Assembly (NCBI RefSeq): GCF_003710255.1
Contig: NZ_RHIB01000001.1
Coordinates: 620,001-684,000 of the forward strand
Reading direction: 5' to 3'
From: Alteribacter keqinensis
GTDB lineage: Bacteria > Bacillota > Bacilli > Bacillales > Salisediminibacteriaceae
Length of the DNA: 64,000 bases
Position numbers and translations under genes: made by a program
The notes under the pieces: model-generated
Databases searched by the model: none
The model's input: the letters and a program-made list of their open reading frames with translations, nothing else
What the model was told of the DNA's origin: nothing
In this document: in pieces, positions 46,610 to 56,709 of the stretch
Position numbering within the stretch: the stretch's first letter is position 1
How the letters are laid out: each line of letters begins with the position of its first letter

Positions 46610-47150
46610 CGTGTTAAATTCCACACATTGCACTTTCCACGGGCGGCTCGATCCTCAGCGCTGCGCTTCCGGGGGTCTCCCCCATAGCCATCAAGTTAAG
46701 GGATTTAAAAATTTGAAGCAGAAGAAGTCAGGATGTAGCCCGAATGCCCTTCGCTTTCCGCGGGAAGCTGGTGAGCTTCCTCGTGCTTTCGCACTCCGAG
46801 GTCTCACCTTTGCTTTTCATCCCGCAGGACTCTACGTATATTTCATCCGTTAAGTTAGTACATTGTTCGGGTTCTCAGCTAAACACGTTCGTTATGTCCC
46901 AGCCTCATTTCCTACGATCAGTCAAGCCTAATATCATGTTTTTGCTGTAAAAGATAATGAAGGCGCAGTGCCTGAGACTCCTGGGGCTGTGGGGGCCGGG
47001 CAAGACCCCACAGGACGCAATACGAAGAGGCTTTCCGGCACCGCCGCGGAAAGCGAAAGGCACGCAGGCTGCACCTTTAAGGACGTGAAAAAAGCAACAA
47101 TTTATGCGAAAACAAAGTTTCGGATAAATTGTTGCTTTTTAACATAAAAA
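46610..47150. repeat. Composite dispersed repeat, copy 5
   Basis: Two oppositely oriented parts: CACATTGCACTTTCCACGGG (46621) and ATGCCCTTCGCTTTCCGCGG (46743) on the left, and CCGCCGCGGAAAGCGAAAGG (47039) on the right, which is the reverse orientation of the second. The right part has GGGGGCCGGGCAAGACCCCA and GAGGCTTTCCGGCACC as in copy 2. At its end GCAACAATTTATGCGAAA and GGATAAATTGTTGC form a large hairpin (47092-47136) that resembles the terminal inverted repeats. No gene is seen in 46581-47241. Confidence 0.55.
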
Positions 47151-47241
47151 ATAAAGTAAAAGGCTTTGATCCCTGCTAAGAGGGCTTTAATCATTGAAGA
47201 AGCCATTTGAGAGGAAAAATATTTACGAAAAGAGCATCAGG

Positions 47242-47487
47242 TTAAGACTGTTTTTGAAACCGTGGTGCTACTTTGTTGTTCTTACGGTCCCGATGCAGAA
47301 TAAATCCTCCAATAAACCATACCCCCAGAATAAGTGCAAGGAGTCCTGCGAAAAATTGCAACAATAAAAAAGGAAAAGGAGGGTTTAATATAGTAAAAAC
47401 AGTGTCTCTCATTAATTTAATTCCGTAACCTGCGATTAACCCGGGAATAACGAGTACAATCAGGGCCAAAAAACGCTGTATAGTCAT
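47242..47487 (-). CDS. yqzF: DUF2627 family membrane protein YqzF
   Basis: 81 residues, two helices (RFLALIVLVIPGLIAGYGIKL and FLLLQFFAGLLALILGVWFIGGFIL) and a basic tail. ATG 47487 (MTIQRFL) with AAAGGAATTATC upstream is preferred to the longer frame from 47520. Matches YqzF (DUF2627) and its place next to bkdR in B. subtilis. Function unknown. Confidence 0.8.
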   Translation of the reverse strand: MTIQRFLALIVLVIPGLIAGYGIKLMRDTVFTILNPPFPFLLLQFFAGLLALILGVWFIGGFILHRDRKNNKVAPRFQKQS

Positions 47488-47683
47488 AAGATAATTCCTT
47501 TCTGTTTTTCGGTAAAACATTAACTATAGTCTTATTTTAAACGAATATTGGCATGTCCGCAAACCTGACAAAAGGTTCATCCGCCAGCCCGGGTTGCGGT
47601 ATTGTTTCTTGCTTTTACTATGAAAAAAATTGCATAAAGGGTAAACTAATGGGTAGAAGACTGTAAATGGAGGTGTTGCCTGT

Positions 47684-49747
47684 ATGAAACGAATTCTGCT
47701 TATCGGAGGTGGAAGGGGAGGTGCTTCATTATTTGATGTACTCTACAATACTGCTTACACAAAAGTTGCAGGAGTTGTAGATATAAATCCGGACAGTCCC
47801 GGATGCAGAAAGGCAAGAAACTGCAATATACCGGTTTTTACAGAGTGGGAACAGGCACTTCAGGACCTTGCTCATTTAGATGCCGTCATTGAAGTAACCG
47901 ATGATTATGCTCTTTACGAACAGGTAAAAAGGAAGCTTGCAGGCAGGCCGGTCTCCATTATACCGAGCTCAGTAGCCTCGATCTTATTTTATCTTATTGA
48001 AGAAAAAGAAGAGTTATTATATGAAAAAACACAGCACTTTTCAAAGCTCGAACTAATCCTGGATTCTACACACGATGGAATGATCGCTATCGACCAGAAT
48101 GAAAAGATCACTTTGATTAATAAGCGTGCAGAAGAGATGTCAGGATTAAACAAAGAAGATATTATGGGCACGGAAATAAGTAAAGTTCTCCCCACAAGTG
48201 AACTCCCGAGGGTACTCCATACAGGGAAAACCGAACAAAACCGTCGCCAGATCATTCAGAAAAACAGATCGATTGTTACAACGAGAATGCCGATAAAAGA
48301 TGGAAACAAGATTATTGGTGCTCTGGGGGTATTTAAAGATATTACGGAAATAGAAGAAATGGCAGAAGAAGTTACAAATCTTAAAAGTGTACAGACAATG
48401 CTTGAAGCGATTATTCACTCTTCAGATGATGCCATAAGTGTGGTGAACGAAGAAGGAAAGGGACTTATGATAAACCCTGCCTATACACGCCTCACAGGTC
48501 TTACAAAAGAGGAAGTGCTTCATAAACCTGCAACTACGGACATTTCTGAAGGAGAGAGTATGCACCTTCAGGTATTAAAAACAAGAAAGCCGGTCCGCGG
48601 TGCGAGAATGAAAGTGGGTCCGAAGAAAAAGGATGTCCTTGTAAACGTAGCCCCTGTAATTGTAGATGGCACATTAAAAGGCAGTGTAGGTGTTATCCAT
48701 GACTTATCTGAACTGGAAACCCTTAACACTGAGCTTGAGAGAGCAAAGCAGATTATCCGTACTCTTGAAGCTAAATATACATTTGAAGATATTATTGGCC
48801 AGTCTGAGGAATTTACCTTTGCCATCGAACAGGCAAAAATGGCTGCCAAAACGCCTGTTACCATTCTCCTGAGAGGGGAATCGGGGACGGGAAAAGAGCT
48901 TTTTGCTCATGCGATACATAATGCAAGTGACAGGAAATACAACAAGTTTGTAAGAGTAAACTGTGCTGCGATTTCTGAAAGCCTGCTTGAAAGCGAGTTA
49001 TTCGGCTACGAGGAAGGGGCTTTTTCAGGAGCCAAACGGGGCGGGAAAAAAGGGTTGTTTGAAGAAGCACATGGCGGGACAATTTTTCTTGATGAGATTG
49101 GTGAATTAAAGAGCCAGACTCAGGCAAAACTGCTCCGGGTCCTTCAGGAAAAGGAAGTTGTGAGAGTAGGGAGTACGAAAACCCTTGATATTGATGTCAG
49201 GGTAGTGGCGGCTACAAATGTCAATCTTGAGAAAATGATGAACACCCAGGAATTCAGAAGTGACCTCTATTACCGTTTAAACCGGATGCCAATTCAGATT
49301 CCTCCCTTAAGAGCTAGAAAAGAAGACCTAGAAAAGCTGTGCAGGCATCTCTTAACTAAATTAAACCAGGACTATGGAAGAAATGTAGAAGGACTTACTG
49401 AAGAAGCGGTTGCCCATCTTCAGACGTATCAATGGCCAGGGAATGTACGGGAACTGGAAAACGTTCTGGGGCGTGCAATGATTCATACACACTTCTCAGT
49501 CCATTACATTGATAAAGAACATCTGCCCAGGTTCAGCGACCTTAAAACGCAGGAAAATCATACGGAATCGGTTTTTGAAAATGGTGAAATCCTAAGCCTG
49601 GCAGAACAAATGAAAGAGAAGGAAAAACAGATTATTGCAGAAGCTTTGTCTGTATGCAACGGCAACAAAACAAAAACGGCTCAGGCCCTCGGGTTATCCA
49701 TCCGTAATTTATATTATAAGATGGACAAACTATCCATCAAAAGATGA
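47684..49747 (+). CDS. bkdR: Sigma-54-dependent activator BkdR
   Basis: 687 residues. N-terminal Rossmann-like domain ([28 protein letters not shown], 1-110), two PAS domains (about 118-220 and 235-345), AAA+ domain with Walker [12 protein letters not shown] (about 398), the sigma-54 contact loop written GAFSGA (about 444, GAFTGA variant), Walker [12 protein letters not shown], and a Fis-type HTH at the end ([20 protein letters not shown]). Activates branched-chain keto acid genes in B. subtilis. The NAD-like N-terminal domain and PAS domains are candidate sensors. It reads into its target operon just downstream. Confidence 0.95.
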   Translation: MKRILLIGGGRGGASLFDVLYNTAYTKVAGVVDINPDSPGCRKARNCNIPVFTEWEQALQDLAHLDAVIEVTDDYALYEQVKRKLAGRPVSIIPSSVASILFYLIEEKEELLYEKTQHFSKLELILDSTHDGMIAIDQNEKITLINKRAEEMSGLNKEDIMGTEISKVLPTSELPRVLHTGKTEQNRRQIIQKNRSIVTTRMPIKDGNKIIGALGVFKDITEIEEMAEEVTNLKSVQTMLEAIIHSSDDAISVVNEEGKGLMINPAYTRLTGLTKEEVLHKPATTDISEGESMHLQVLKTRKPVRGARMKVGPKKKDVLVNVAPVIVDGTLKGSVGVIHDLSELETLNTELERAKQIIRTLEAKYTFEDIIGQSEEFTFAIEQAKMAAKTPVTILLRGESGTGKELFAHAIHNASDRKYNKFVRVNCAAISESLLESELFGYEEGAFSGAKRGGKKGLFEEAHGGTIFLDEIGELKSQTQAKLLRVLQEKEVVRVGSTKTLDIDVRVVAATNVNLEKMMNTQEFRSDLYYRLNRMPIQIPPLRARKEDLEKLCRHLLTKLNQDYGRNVEGLTEEAVAHLQTYQWPGNVRELENVLGRAMIHTHFSVHYIDKEHLPRFSDLKTQENHTESVFENGEILSLAEQMKEKEKQIIAEALSVCNGNKTKTAQALGLSIRNLYYKMDKLSIKR

Positions 49748-49757
49748 TTTTCACACC

Positions 49758-49880
49758 AAATTGCGTGCAATTACTTGCGTGGTATGAAAAAATTTGCATA
49801 TACCCACAATTGATTTGTCGATTAACCCCGCGAACTGTAAGCGGTTTCCGTCTTTGGTTAGTTGGCATGGTTTTTGCATT
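49758..49880 (+). promoter_or_regulatory. Sigma-54 promoter and BkdR upstream site of the bkd operon
   Basis: TTGGCATGGTTTTTGCATT at 49862-49880: GG and GC are exactly 10 bases apart, matching TGGCAC-N4-TTGCA. About 100 bases upstream AAATTGCGTGCAATTA (49758-49773) is a near-palindrome suited to an enhancer-binding protein such as BkdR. Confidence 0.85.
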
Positions 49881-49924
49881 ATAATTCAGGTGGATCATCG
49901 TCATATATGAAAGGCGGGTTTACG

Positions 49925-50827
49925 TTGACTTTTGAAGACTTACTTAAAGAAATACAGTCATCTGTCAGAAGTGAAAGAAAAGTAGCAGTAGCACACGCAA
50001 CAGATGAAGGGTTGTTTTTTGCTGCAAAACAGGCTTTGGAATACGGGATTGCTTCGTTTATTTTTGTCGGTCCATTAGAGCTTATGAAAGATCTCTCAAA
50101 ACAAACAGGTGTATCCGCAATTGAACGATGTGAATTTATTGACAGTGAAACCGAGCAGGAATCGGCAATGATTGCAGCCGGACTTGTGGGTAAAGGTGAC
50201 GCTGATGTACTTATGAAAGGCATGGTTGGAACTTCTACGCTCCTAAAAGCTGTTTTGAATAAAGAGAGTGGGCTTCGCACAGGGAATGTTCTATCTCATG
50301 TAGCTGCATTTGATCTCCCGGCACGGACCGGACTGTTGTTCGTGACAGATGCTGCTATGAATATTGCACCTGATTTAAAAGAAAAAATTGCGATTACACA
50401 AAATGCGGTGGACGTGGCAAAGAGTATCGGTATCAAAACACCGAAAGTAGCTGCGTTGGCGGCTGTGGAAACAGTAAATCCTGCAATGCAGGCTACACTT
50501 GATGCTGCAGTACTTACTCAGATGAATAAAAGAGGCCAGATTGCCGGTTGTACGATTGACGGACCTCTTGCCTTTGATATCGCAGTATCACCAGAAGCAG
50601 CCCGCCAGAAAAAGGTTCACTCTGACGTAGCGGGGTATGCTGACATTCTGGTGGTGCCTGCTATAGAAACAGGTAATGCTCTCTATAAGTCCCTAACCAT
50701 CTTTGGAAATGCAGAAGTAGGAGGAATCATTACCGGTGCCAAGGCACCCATTGTCTTAACATCAAGGGCAGATTCAACGGAAAGCAAGCTTCTTTCCATT
50801 GCTGTTGCTGTCGGCTCGGCAGGTTGA
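49925..50827 (+). CDS. ptb: Phosphate butyryltransferase
   Basis: Converts (branched) acyl-CoA to acyl-phosphate in the bkd pathway. 300 residues. Family signature MKGMVGTSTLLKAVLNKESGLR and FVTDAAMNIAPDLKEKIAI, then GPLAFDIAVS and IVPAIETGNALYKSLTIFGNAEVGGI. TTG 49925 is chosen because AAAGGCGGG lies 7 bases upstream; the frame extends to 49862 through the sigma-54 site. First gene of the bkd operon. Confidence 0.95.
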   Translation: MTFEDLLKEIQSSVRSERKVAVAHATDEGLFFAAKQALEYGIASFIFVGPLELMKDLSKQTGVSAIERCEFIDSETEQESAMIAAGLVGKGDADVLMKGMVGTSTLLKAVLNKESGLRTGNVLSHVAAFDLPARTGLLFVTDAAMNIAPDLKEKIAITQNAVDVAKSIGIKTPKVAALAAVETVNPAMQATLDAAVLTQMNKRGQIAGCTIDGPLAFDIAVSPEAARQKKVHSDVAGYADILVVPAIETGNALYKSLTIFGNAEVGGIITGAKAPIVLTSRADSTESKLLSIAVAVGSAG

Positions 50828-50927
50828 GCCTTAAAGTGGTTAAAATGTCCAGCCTTTAATGGAATGATCAATAATAAATATTGGAATCCGGGGAGAAAGT
50901 GACCGGGAATATGAGGAGGAAGAAAAA

Positions 50928-52028
50928 ATGGAACTATTTAAAGATATGGAAACGTATGATTATGAGCAGGTTGTGGTCTGTCAGGATAAGCAGTCAGGGC
51001 TGAAGGCGATTATTGCCATCCACGACACAACGCTCGGACCTGCACTTGGCGGAACACGGATGTGGACGTATGAATCAGAAGAGTATGCTTTTGAAGATGC
51101 TCTCAGACTTGCAAGAGGGATGACGTATAAAAATGCAGCGGCCGGCTTAAATCTTGGAGGCGGTAAGACAGTAATTATTGGCGACCCTCGTAAAGATAAA
51201 AACGAAGCCATGTTCCGTGCTTTCGGACGGTATATTCAAGGGCTGAACGGCCGCTATATTACAGCAGAGGACGTTGGTACGACCGTAGAAGATATGGATT
51301 TAGTCTACCAGGAAACACCGTTTGTCACAGGTATCTCCCCAGCATTCGGTTCTTCGGGCAATCCATCCCCGGTAACGGCTTATGGTGTATATGTGGGTAT
51401 GAAAGCTGCCGCAAAAGAAGCCTTCGGTACAGACTCCCTTGAAGGAAAAAGAGTGGCAGTCCAGGGTGTTGGTAATGTTGCCTATAACCTTTGCCGTCAC
51501 CTCCATAAAGAAGGAGCACAACTGATTGTTACAGATATCAATGAAGAGGCTGTAGCAAGAGTGGTTGAGGAGTTTGGAGCAGAGAGTGTAGGCATCAACG
51601 ATATTTACAGTGTGGACTGTGACATTTATGCACCTTGTGCCCTTGGAGCAACAATTAATGATGGAACCCTTTCACAGCTTAAAGCAAAAGTCATTGCCGG
51701 TGCAGCAAACAACCAGCTAAAAGAGACACGGCATGGTGATGCTCTTGAAGAAAAAGGGATGATTTATGCTCCCGATTATGTCATTAACTCCGGTGGCGTT
51801 ATTAATGTAGCGGATGAACTGAATGGCTATAACCGTGAGCGGGCAATGAAGAAGGTGGAGACCATTTACGATAACATTTCCAAGATCTTTGAAATTGCAA
51901 AACGTGATAACATTCCAACTTATGTTGCAGCTGACAGAATGGCAGAAGAGCGTATTGAAACGATGCGTAAGTCAAGAAAGCAGTTCCTGCAAAATAGTAT
52001 GAGCATCATCAGCCGGGGAAGAAAATAA
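50928..52028 (+). CDS. bcd: Leucine dehydrogenase
   Basis: NAD-dependent deamination of branched-chain amino acids to 2-keto acids. 366 residues. [10 protein letters not shown], catalytic Lys in [17 protein letters not shown], and NAD motif [17 protein letters not shown]. Ribosome site ATGAGGAGG precedes the ATG. Placed between ptb and buk as in B. subtilis, giving the keto acids used by the BKD complex encoded downstream. Confidence 0.96.
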   Translation: MELFKDMETYDYEQVVVCQDKQSGLKAIIAIHDTTLGPALGGTRMWTYESEEYAFEDALRLARGMTYKNAAAGLNLGGGKTVIIGDPRKDKNEAMFRAFGRYIQGLNGRYITAEDVGTTVEDMDLVYQETPFVTGISPAFGSSGNPSPVTAYGVYVGMKAAAKEAFGTDSLEGKRVAVQGVGNVAYNLCRHLHKEGAQLIVTDINEEAVARVVEEFGAESVGINDIYSVDCDIYAPCALGATINDGTLSQLKAKVIAGAANNQLKETRHGDALEEKGMIYAPDYVINSGGVINVADELNGYNRERAMKKVETIYDNISKIFEIAKRDNIPTYVAADRMAEERIETMRKSRKQFLQNSMSIISRGRK

Positions 52029-52113
52029 TTACCGGGACGTGACTCACTGAATAAAGAAAAGGTTCCGCCATTTTGGCGGAAAGCTTGGTTTTAACTTGAT
52101 GGAGGTAAGCGAA

Positions 52114-53226
52114 GTGGAGAATAGAGAATACCGAATTTTAGCGATCAATCCAGGTTCAACATCTACGAAAATTGGCATCTTTGACAATGAAAGAGCAATC
52201 ATGGAGGAAACGATTCGTCATGATCGTGATTCATTGGCAAACTATGATTCCATCATCGATCAATATCCATTTCGTAAACAGATGATCTTGGAGACTCTCG
52301 ATAATCAGGGAATCAATTTATCCAAATTATCTGCCGTCGTAGGCAGAGGGGGGCTTCTCAGGCCTATAGAAGGTGGAACCTACGAAGTGAATGACCTCAT
52401 GCTGAAGGATTTGCGTGAAGGATACTCCGGACAGCATGCATCCAACCTCGGAGGAATTGTGGCAAATGAAATTGCAAGACAGCTGAACATTCCTTCTTAT
52501 ATTGTCGACCCTGTTGTGGTTGACGAAATGGATGAACTGGCAAAAGTCTCCGGATTTGCTGATTTTGAAAGGAAAAGCATCTTTCATGCACTCAACCAAA
52601 AGGCCGTGGCCAGAAAAGCAGCAAAAGAAAAAGGGTGTAAATATGAAGAGATGAATCTCATTGTCGTCCATATGGGCGGAGGCATCACTGTAGGTGCCCA
52701 TAAAGGTGGACGAGTCATTGATGTAAACAACGGGCTTCACGGGGAAGGACCGTTTTCTCCTGAAAGAGCGGGGACAGTTCCTGCAGGTGATTTAGTTGCT
52801 ATGTGCTTTAGCGGAGAATATTATTCCGATGAAGTAATGAAAAAAATTGTCGGACAAGGCGGCCTGGTCGGTTACCTCGGGACAAATGACGCCGTTGAAG
52901 TGGAGAAGCGGATTGCTTCCGGGGATGACAAGGCGGAGCTTGTGTATCATGCAATGGCCTATCAGATTGCCAAGGAAATTGCAGGTTCAGCAGCAGTTTT
53001 AAAAGGTGAAGTAGATGCCATCATTCTTACAGGCGGTCTTGCTTATGGAAAAGATTTTATCCACCGGATTATTGAACGAATTCACTGGATTTCGGATGTT
53101 ATTGTAAAGCCTGGGGAGAACGAGCTTGAAGCATTGGCAGAAGGAGCTCTCCGGGTGCTCAGAGAAGAAGAAACAGCAAAAGTATATGCTGAAGCGAAAG
53201 TGAAAAACACGGCAGATTTCAGCTGA
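52114..53226 (+). CDS. buk: Butyrate kinase
   Basis: Makes branched-chain fatty acid and ATP from acyl-phosphate, the partner of Ptb. 370 residues of the acetate/butyrate kinase family: [50 protein letters not shown], and [15 protein letters not shown]. Start GTG 52114 with GGAGGT 7 bases upstream; the frame opens at 52096. A hairpin TTCCGCCA/TGGCGGAA lies in the gap before it. Confidence 0.95.
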   Translation: MENREYRILAINPGSTSTKIGIFDNERAIMEETIRHDRDSLANYDSIIDQYPFRKQMILETLDNQGINLSKLSAVVGRGGLLRPIEGGTYEVNDLMLKDLREGYSGQHASNLGGIVANEIARQLNIPSYIVDPVVVDEMDELAKVSGFADFERKSIFHALNQKAVARKAAKEKGCKYEEMNLIVVHMGGGITVGAHKGGRVIDVNNGLHGEGPFSPERAGTVPAGDLVAMCFSGEYYSDEVMKKIVGQGGLVGYLGTNDAVEVEKRIASGDDKAELVYHAMAYQIAKEIAGSAAVLKGEVDAIILTGGLAYGKDFIHRIIERIHWISDVIVKPGENELEALAEGALRVLREEETAKVYAEAKVKNTADFS

Positions 53227-53245
53227 AGAGGAGGAAAAGTATATT

Positions 53246-54670
53246 ATGTCAAAAGATTATGATTTAGTCATTTTAGGGGCCGGGACCGGCGGCTATGTAG
53301 CCGCCATCCGCGCAGCCCAGCTCGGTATAAAAGTGGCAATTGTTGAAAAAGGGAAACTGGGCGGGACATGCTTACATAACGGATGTATACCAAGTAAGGC
53401 ATTACTTCGCAGTGCCGAGGTTTTTCAGACTGTTAAAAAAAGTGCAGATTTTGGTGTGACCGCCGGTGAGCCGGTTCTTGATTTCAGTCAGGTTCAAAAG
53501 CGCAAAGAGGGAATTGTTGAACAGCTCTATAAAGGTGTTCAGCATTTAATGAAAAAAGGAAAAATCGATGTATTTAAAGGTCACGGCCGGATTCTTGGTC
53601 CTTCGATCTTTTCTCCGTCACCCGGAACGATCAGTGTAGAAAACCTTGATGGAACGGACAATGAAATGCTTGTTCCGAAGAATGTTCTGATAGCGACCGG
53701 AAGCCACCCGAAAACGCTTCCGGGTCTTGAGTTAAACGGAACAACCATCATGTCATCCGATGATGCATTAAAACTGGAATCACTTCCCCAGTCAATCACC
53801 ATTATCGGAGGTGGAGTAATCGGGATAGAGTGGGCATCCATGCTGTCTGATTTCGGAGTAGAAGTTACGGTTCTTGAGTATGCTTCGCACGTTCTGCCTC
53901 TTGAAGATGAAGATATTTCAAAAGAAATGAAGCGAGCCTTAAAAAAGAAAAAAATTACGGTTATCACGGATGCCAAGGTTCTTTCCGGTGAGGTTGAAGA
54001 GCAGGATGGACAAGTGACTGTCCCTTATGAGCATAAAGGAGAGACGAAGGCAGTGACGAGCGAGAAAGTGCTTGTATCTGTCGGTCGGGCTGCCAACGTT
54101 GATGATATCGGTCTTCAAAATACGGATATCCAGGTTGAGAATGGTTACATTGCTGTTAACGAACACTATCAGACAAAAGAATCTCACATTTATGCCATCG
54201 GTGATGTAATTGGTGGTCTGCAGCTCGCACATGTAGCTTCACATGAAGGAATAGCAGCTGTTGAGCATATGAATGGCCAGGATGCCCATCCTGTCGATGC
54301 TGACATGGTTGCAAAATGCACCTATTCTTCTCCAGAGGTAGCGAACGTAGGCCTTACGGAGAAAGCAGCAAAAGAAAAAGGATACGAAGTAAAAACAGGG
54401 ACATTTCCTTTTAAAGCTATCGGAAAAGCCCTTGTGTATGGTGACACAACAGGTTTTGTAAAATTTGTGTCCGACGCAAAAACAGACGATTTACTTGGTG
54501 TTCATATGATCGGTCCTCATGTAACAGACATGATATCTGAAGCAGCCCTTGCTAAAGTACTTGATGCAGCACACTGGGAAGTGGCAGAAACCATCCACCC
54601 CCACCCGAGCCTGTCTGAAGCAATTGGTGAAGCCGCTCTTGCAGTTGATGGGAAGGCCATCCATGGATAA
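53246..54670 (+). CDS. lpdV: Dihydrolipoyl dehydrogenase (BKD E3)
   Basis: FAD enzyme reoxidising the lipoyl arm of the branched-chain keto acid dehydrogenase. 474 residues. N-terminal FAD motif LVILGAGTGGYVAAIRAAQ, redox disulfide GGTCLHNGCIPSK, NAD motif ITIIGGGVIGIEWASML, IGDVIGGLQLAHVASHEG, and C-terminal HPHPSLSEAIGEAA. Follows buk by 19 bases and precedes bkdAA by 34. Confidence 0.97.
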   Translation: MSKDYDLVILGAGTGGYVAAIRAAQLGIKVAIVEKGKLGGTCLHNGCIPSKALLRSAEVFQTVKKSADFGVTAGEPVLDFSQVQKRKEGIVEQLYKGVQHLMKKGKIDVFKGHGRILGPSIFSPSPGTISVENLDGTDNEMLVPKNVLIATGSHPKTLPGLELNGTTIMSSDDALKLESLPQSITIIGGGVIGIEWASMLSDFGVEVTVLEYASHVLPLEDEDISKEMKRALKKKKITVITDAKVLSGEVEEQDGQVTVPYEHKGETKAVTSEKVLVSVGRAANVDDIGLQNTDIQVENGYIAVNEHYQTKESHIYAIGDVIGGLQLAHVASHEGIAAVEHMNGQDAHPVDADMVAKCTYSSPEVANVGLTEKAAKEKGYEVKTGTFPFKAIGKALVYGDTTGFVKFVSDAKTDDLLGVHMIGPHVTDMISEAALAKVLDAAHWEVAETIHPHPSLSEAIGEAALAVDGKAIHG

Positions 54671-54704
54671 GCAAATGAACGAAAGAATAGAAGGAGGGAC
54701 TACA

Positions 54705-55700
54705 ATGGCAGAACAGCGCCATGAACAATTAGGATTGTCCAACGAAGATGTATTTGAAATGTATGAGCAGATGCTCCTTGCACGAATGATTGACGAACGA
54801 ATGTGGTTACTTAACCGGGCAGGTAAGATCCCGTTTGTTATCTCCTGTCAAGGACAGGAAGCGGCCCAGGTTGGAGCTGCCATGGCTTTGAACAGAGAGA
54901 AAGATTACGTGCTGCCTTATTACCGTGATATGGGTGTTGTCCTTACATTCGGTATGACGGCAAAAGAACTCATGCTTTCCGGATTCGCGAAAGCAGAGGA
55001 TCCAAACTCCGGCGGACGCCAGATGCCTGGTCACTTCGGGCAGAAGAAGAACCGGATCGTAACAGGATCTTCTCCGGTTACAACCCAGGTTCCTCATGCA
55101 GTAGGTTTCGGCCTGGCTGCAAAAGTGAAAAACCAGGATTTCGTAAGTTTTACCACTTTTGGGGAAGGGTCTTCCAACCAGGGGGACTTCCACGAAGGAA
55201 TTAACTTTGCAAGTGTTCACGATCTCCCTTGTATTTTCATGTGTGAAAACAATAAATATGCCATTTCTGTTCCTTATGACAAGCAGCTGAGATGTGAAAA
55301 AGTATCGGACCGTGCTATCGGATACGGGATTCACGGAGAAACAGTGGACGGTAATGATCCTCTTGCAGTGTATGAAGCAGTGAAAAATGCCCGTGAAAGA
55401 GCAGTTCGCGGGGACGGACCTTCTTTAATTGAAACTATTTCCTACCGTTTGACACCACACTCAAGTGATGATGATGACAGTGTGTACCGTGAGCGGTCTG
55501 AAGTGGAAGAAGCAAAAAAACTGGATGCCATCTTCACATTTGGCGATTACTTACGTGATGCCGGTATCCTTACTGAAGAGAAAGAAAAAGAACTTAAAGA
55601 CAGACTGAGAAAAGTGATCGACGAAGCAACAGACTATGCTGAAAAAGCGCCATACGCTGATGCAAAGACGGCATACGATCACGTTTATGGAGGGGAGTGA
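54705..55700 (+). CDS. bkdAA: 2-oxoisovalerate dehydrogenase E1 alpha
   Basis: TPP-dependent decarboxylase subunit. 331 residues. FVISCQGQEAAQVGAAMAL, GSSPVTTQVPHAVGFGLAAK, the TPP motif FGEGSSNQGDFHEGINFASVHDLPCIFMCENN region, and YRLTPHSSDDDDSVYR with phosphorylatable Ser-like residues. ATG 54705 with AAGGAGGG; a longer frame overlaps lpdV. bkdAB starts 4 bases after the stop. Confidence 0.96.
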   Translation: MAEQRHEQLGLSNEDVFEMYEQMLLARMIDERMWLLNRAGKIPFVISCQGQEAAQVGAAMALNREKDYVLPYYRDMGVVLTFGMTAKELMLSGFAKAEDPNSGGRQMPGHFGQKKNRIVTGSSPVTTQVPHAVGFGLAAKVKNQDFVSFTTFGEGSSNQGDFHEGINFASVHDLPCIFMCENNKYAISVPYDKQLRCEKVSDRAIGYGIHGETVDGNDPLAVYEAVKNARERAVRGDGPSLIETISYRLTPHSSDDDDSVYRERSEVEEAKKLDAIFTFGDYLRDAGILTEEKEKELKDRLRKVIDEATDYAEKAPYADAKTAYDHVYGGE

Positions 55701-55704
55701 CACG

Positions 55705-56688
55705 ATGGCGGTTAAATCTTACATCGAAGCAATTACATTGGCTATAAAAGAAGAAATGGAAAGAGATGAAAACGTCTTTGTACTGGGAGAAGACGTAGGA
55801 AGGCGCGGAGGTGTTTTCCGAGCTACAAACGGACTTTATGAACAATTTGGCGAGTATCGTGTACTTGATACTCCGCTTGCTGAATCTGCCATTGCCGGAG
55901 TAGGAATCGGAGCCGCTATGTACGGCATGCGTCCCATTGCCGAAATGCAGTTTGCTGACTTCATCATGCCTGCTGTAAACCAGATTGTTTCAGAGGCTGC
56001 CAAAATCCGCTACCGATCAAACAATGACTGGCACTGCCCGATTACGATCCGCGCACCATATGGCGGCGGTGTTCACGGAGCTCTTTATCATTCACAGTCC
56101 GTTGAAGCGTTGTTTGCAAATGTTCCGGGATTGAAAATTGTAATGCCTTCAACTCCTTATGATGCAAAAGGTCTTTTAAAAGCTGCGATTCGTGACGATG
56201 ACCCGGTTCTGTTTTTTGAACACAAACGTGCGTACCGTCTTATTAAAGGGGAAGTACCTGAAGATGACTACACACTGCCGATTGGAAAAGCCGAAGTGAA
56301 GCGTGAAGGGGAAGACATTACCGTAATAACTTATGGCCTTTGTGTTCACTTTGCCATGCAGGCTGCTGAAAAACTGGAAAAAGACGGATACAGTGCACAC
56401 ATTCTTGATTTACGGACTGTGTACCCGCTTGATCGTGAAGCAATTGTGGTAGCTGCGAAGAAAACGGGGAAAGTCCTGCTTGTTACAGAAGACAACAAAG
56501 AAGGCAGCATCATGAGTGAAGTATCTGCCATTATTTCAGAAGAATGTCTCTTTGATCTTGATGCACCTGTCCGCCGTCTTTGCGGACCTGATGTACCGTC
56601 AATGCCTTATGCACCGACGATGGAAAAAGAATTTATGGTCAACCCTGATAAAGTAGAAGCGGCAATGAGGGATTTAGCCGAATTTTAA
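55705..56688 (+). CDS. bkdAB: 2-oxoisovalerate dehydrogenase E1 beta
   Basis: Beta subunit, transketolase-type. 327 residues. VFVLGEDVGRRGGVFRAT, DTPLAESAIAGVGIGAAMYGMRPIAEMQFADF, IRAPYGGGVHGALYHSQS, and DLRTVYPLDREAIVVAAKKTGKVLLVTEDN region. ATG 55705 with GAGGGGAGTG upstream. Confidence 0.97.
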   Translation: MAVKSYIEAITLAIKEEMERDENVFVLGEDVGRRGGVFRATNGLYEQFGEYRVLDTPLAESAIAGVGIGAAMYGMRPIAEMQFADFIMPAVNQIVSEAAKIRYRSNNDWHCPITIRAPYGGGVHGALYHSQSVEALFANVPGLKIVMPSTPYDAKGLLKAAIRDDDPVLFFEHKRAYRLIKGEVPEDDYTLPIGKAEVKREGEDITVITYGLCVHFAMQAAEKLEKDGYSAHILDLRTVYPLDREAIVVAAKKTGKVLLVTEDNKEGSIMSEVSAIISEECLFDLDAPVRRLCGPDVPSMPYAPTMEKEFMVNPDKVEAAMRDLAEF

Positions 56689-56709
56689 TTGAACTGGAGG
56701 TACCAAACC

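Noticed and set aside
49787-49802. Second sigma-54-like site with GGTATGAAAAAATTTGC near 49780
   Set aside because: GG to GC distance is 13, not 10, so it does not fit the -24/-12 spacing.
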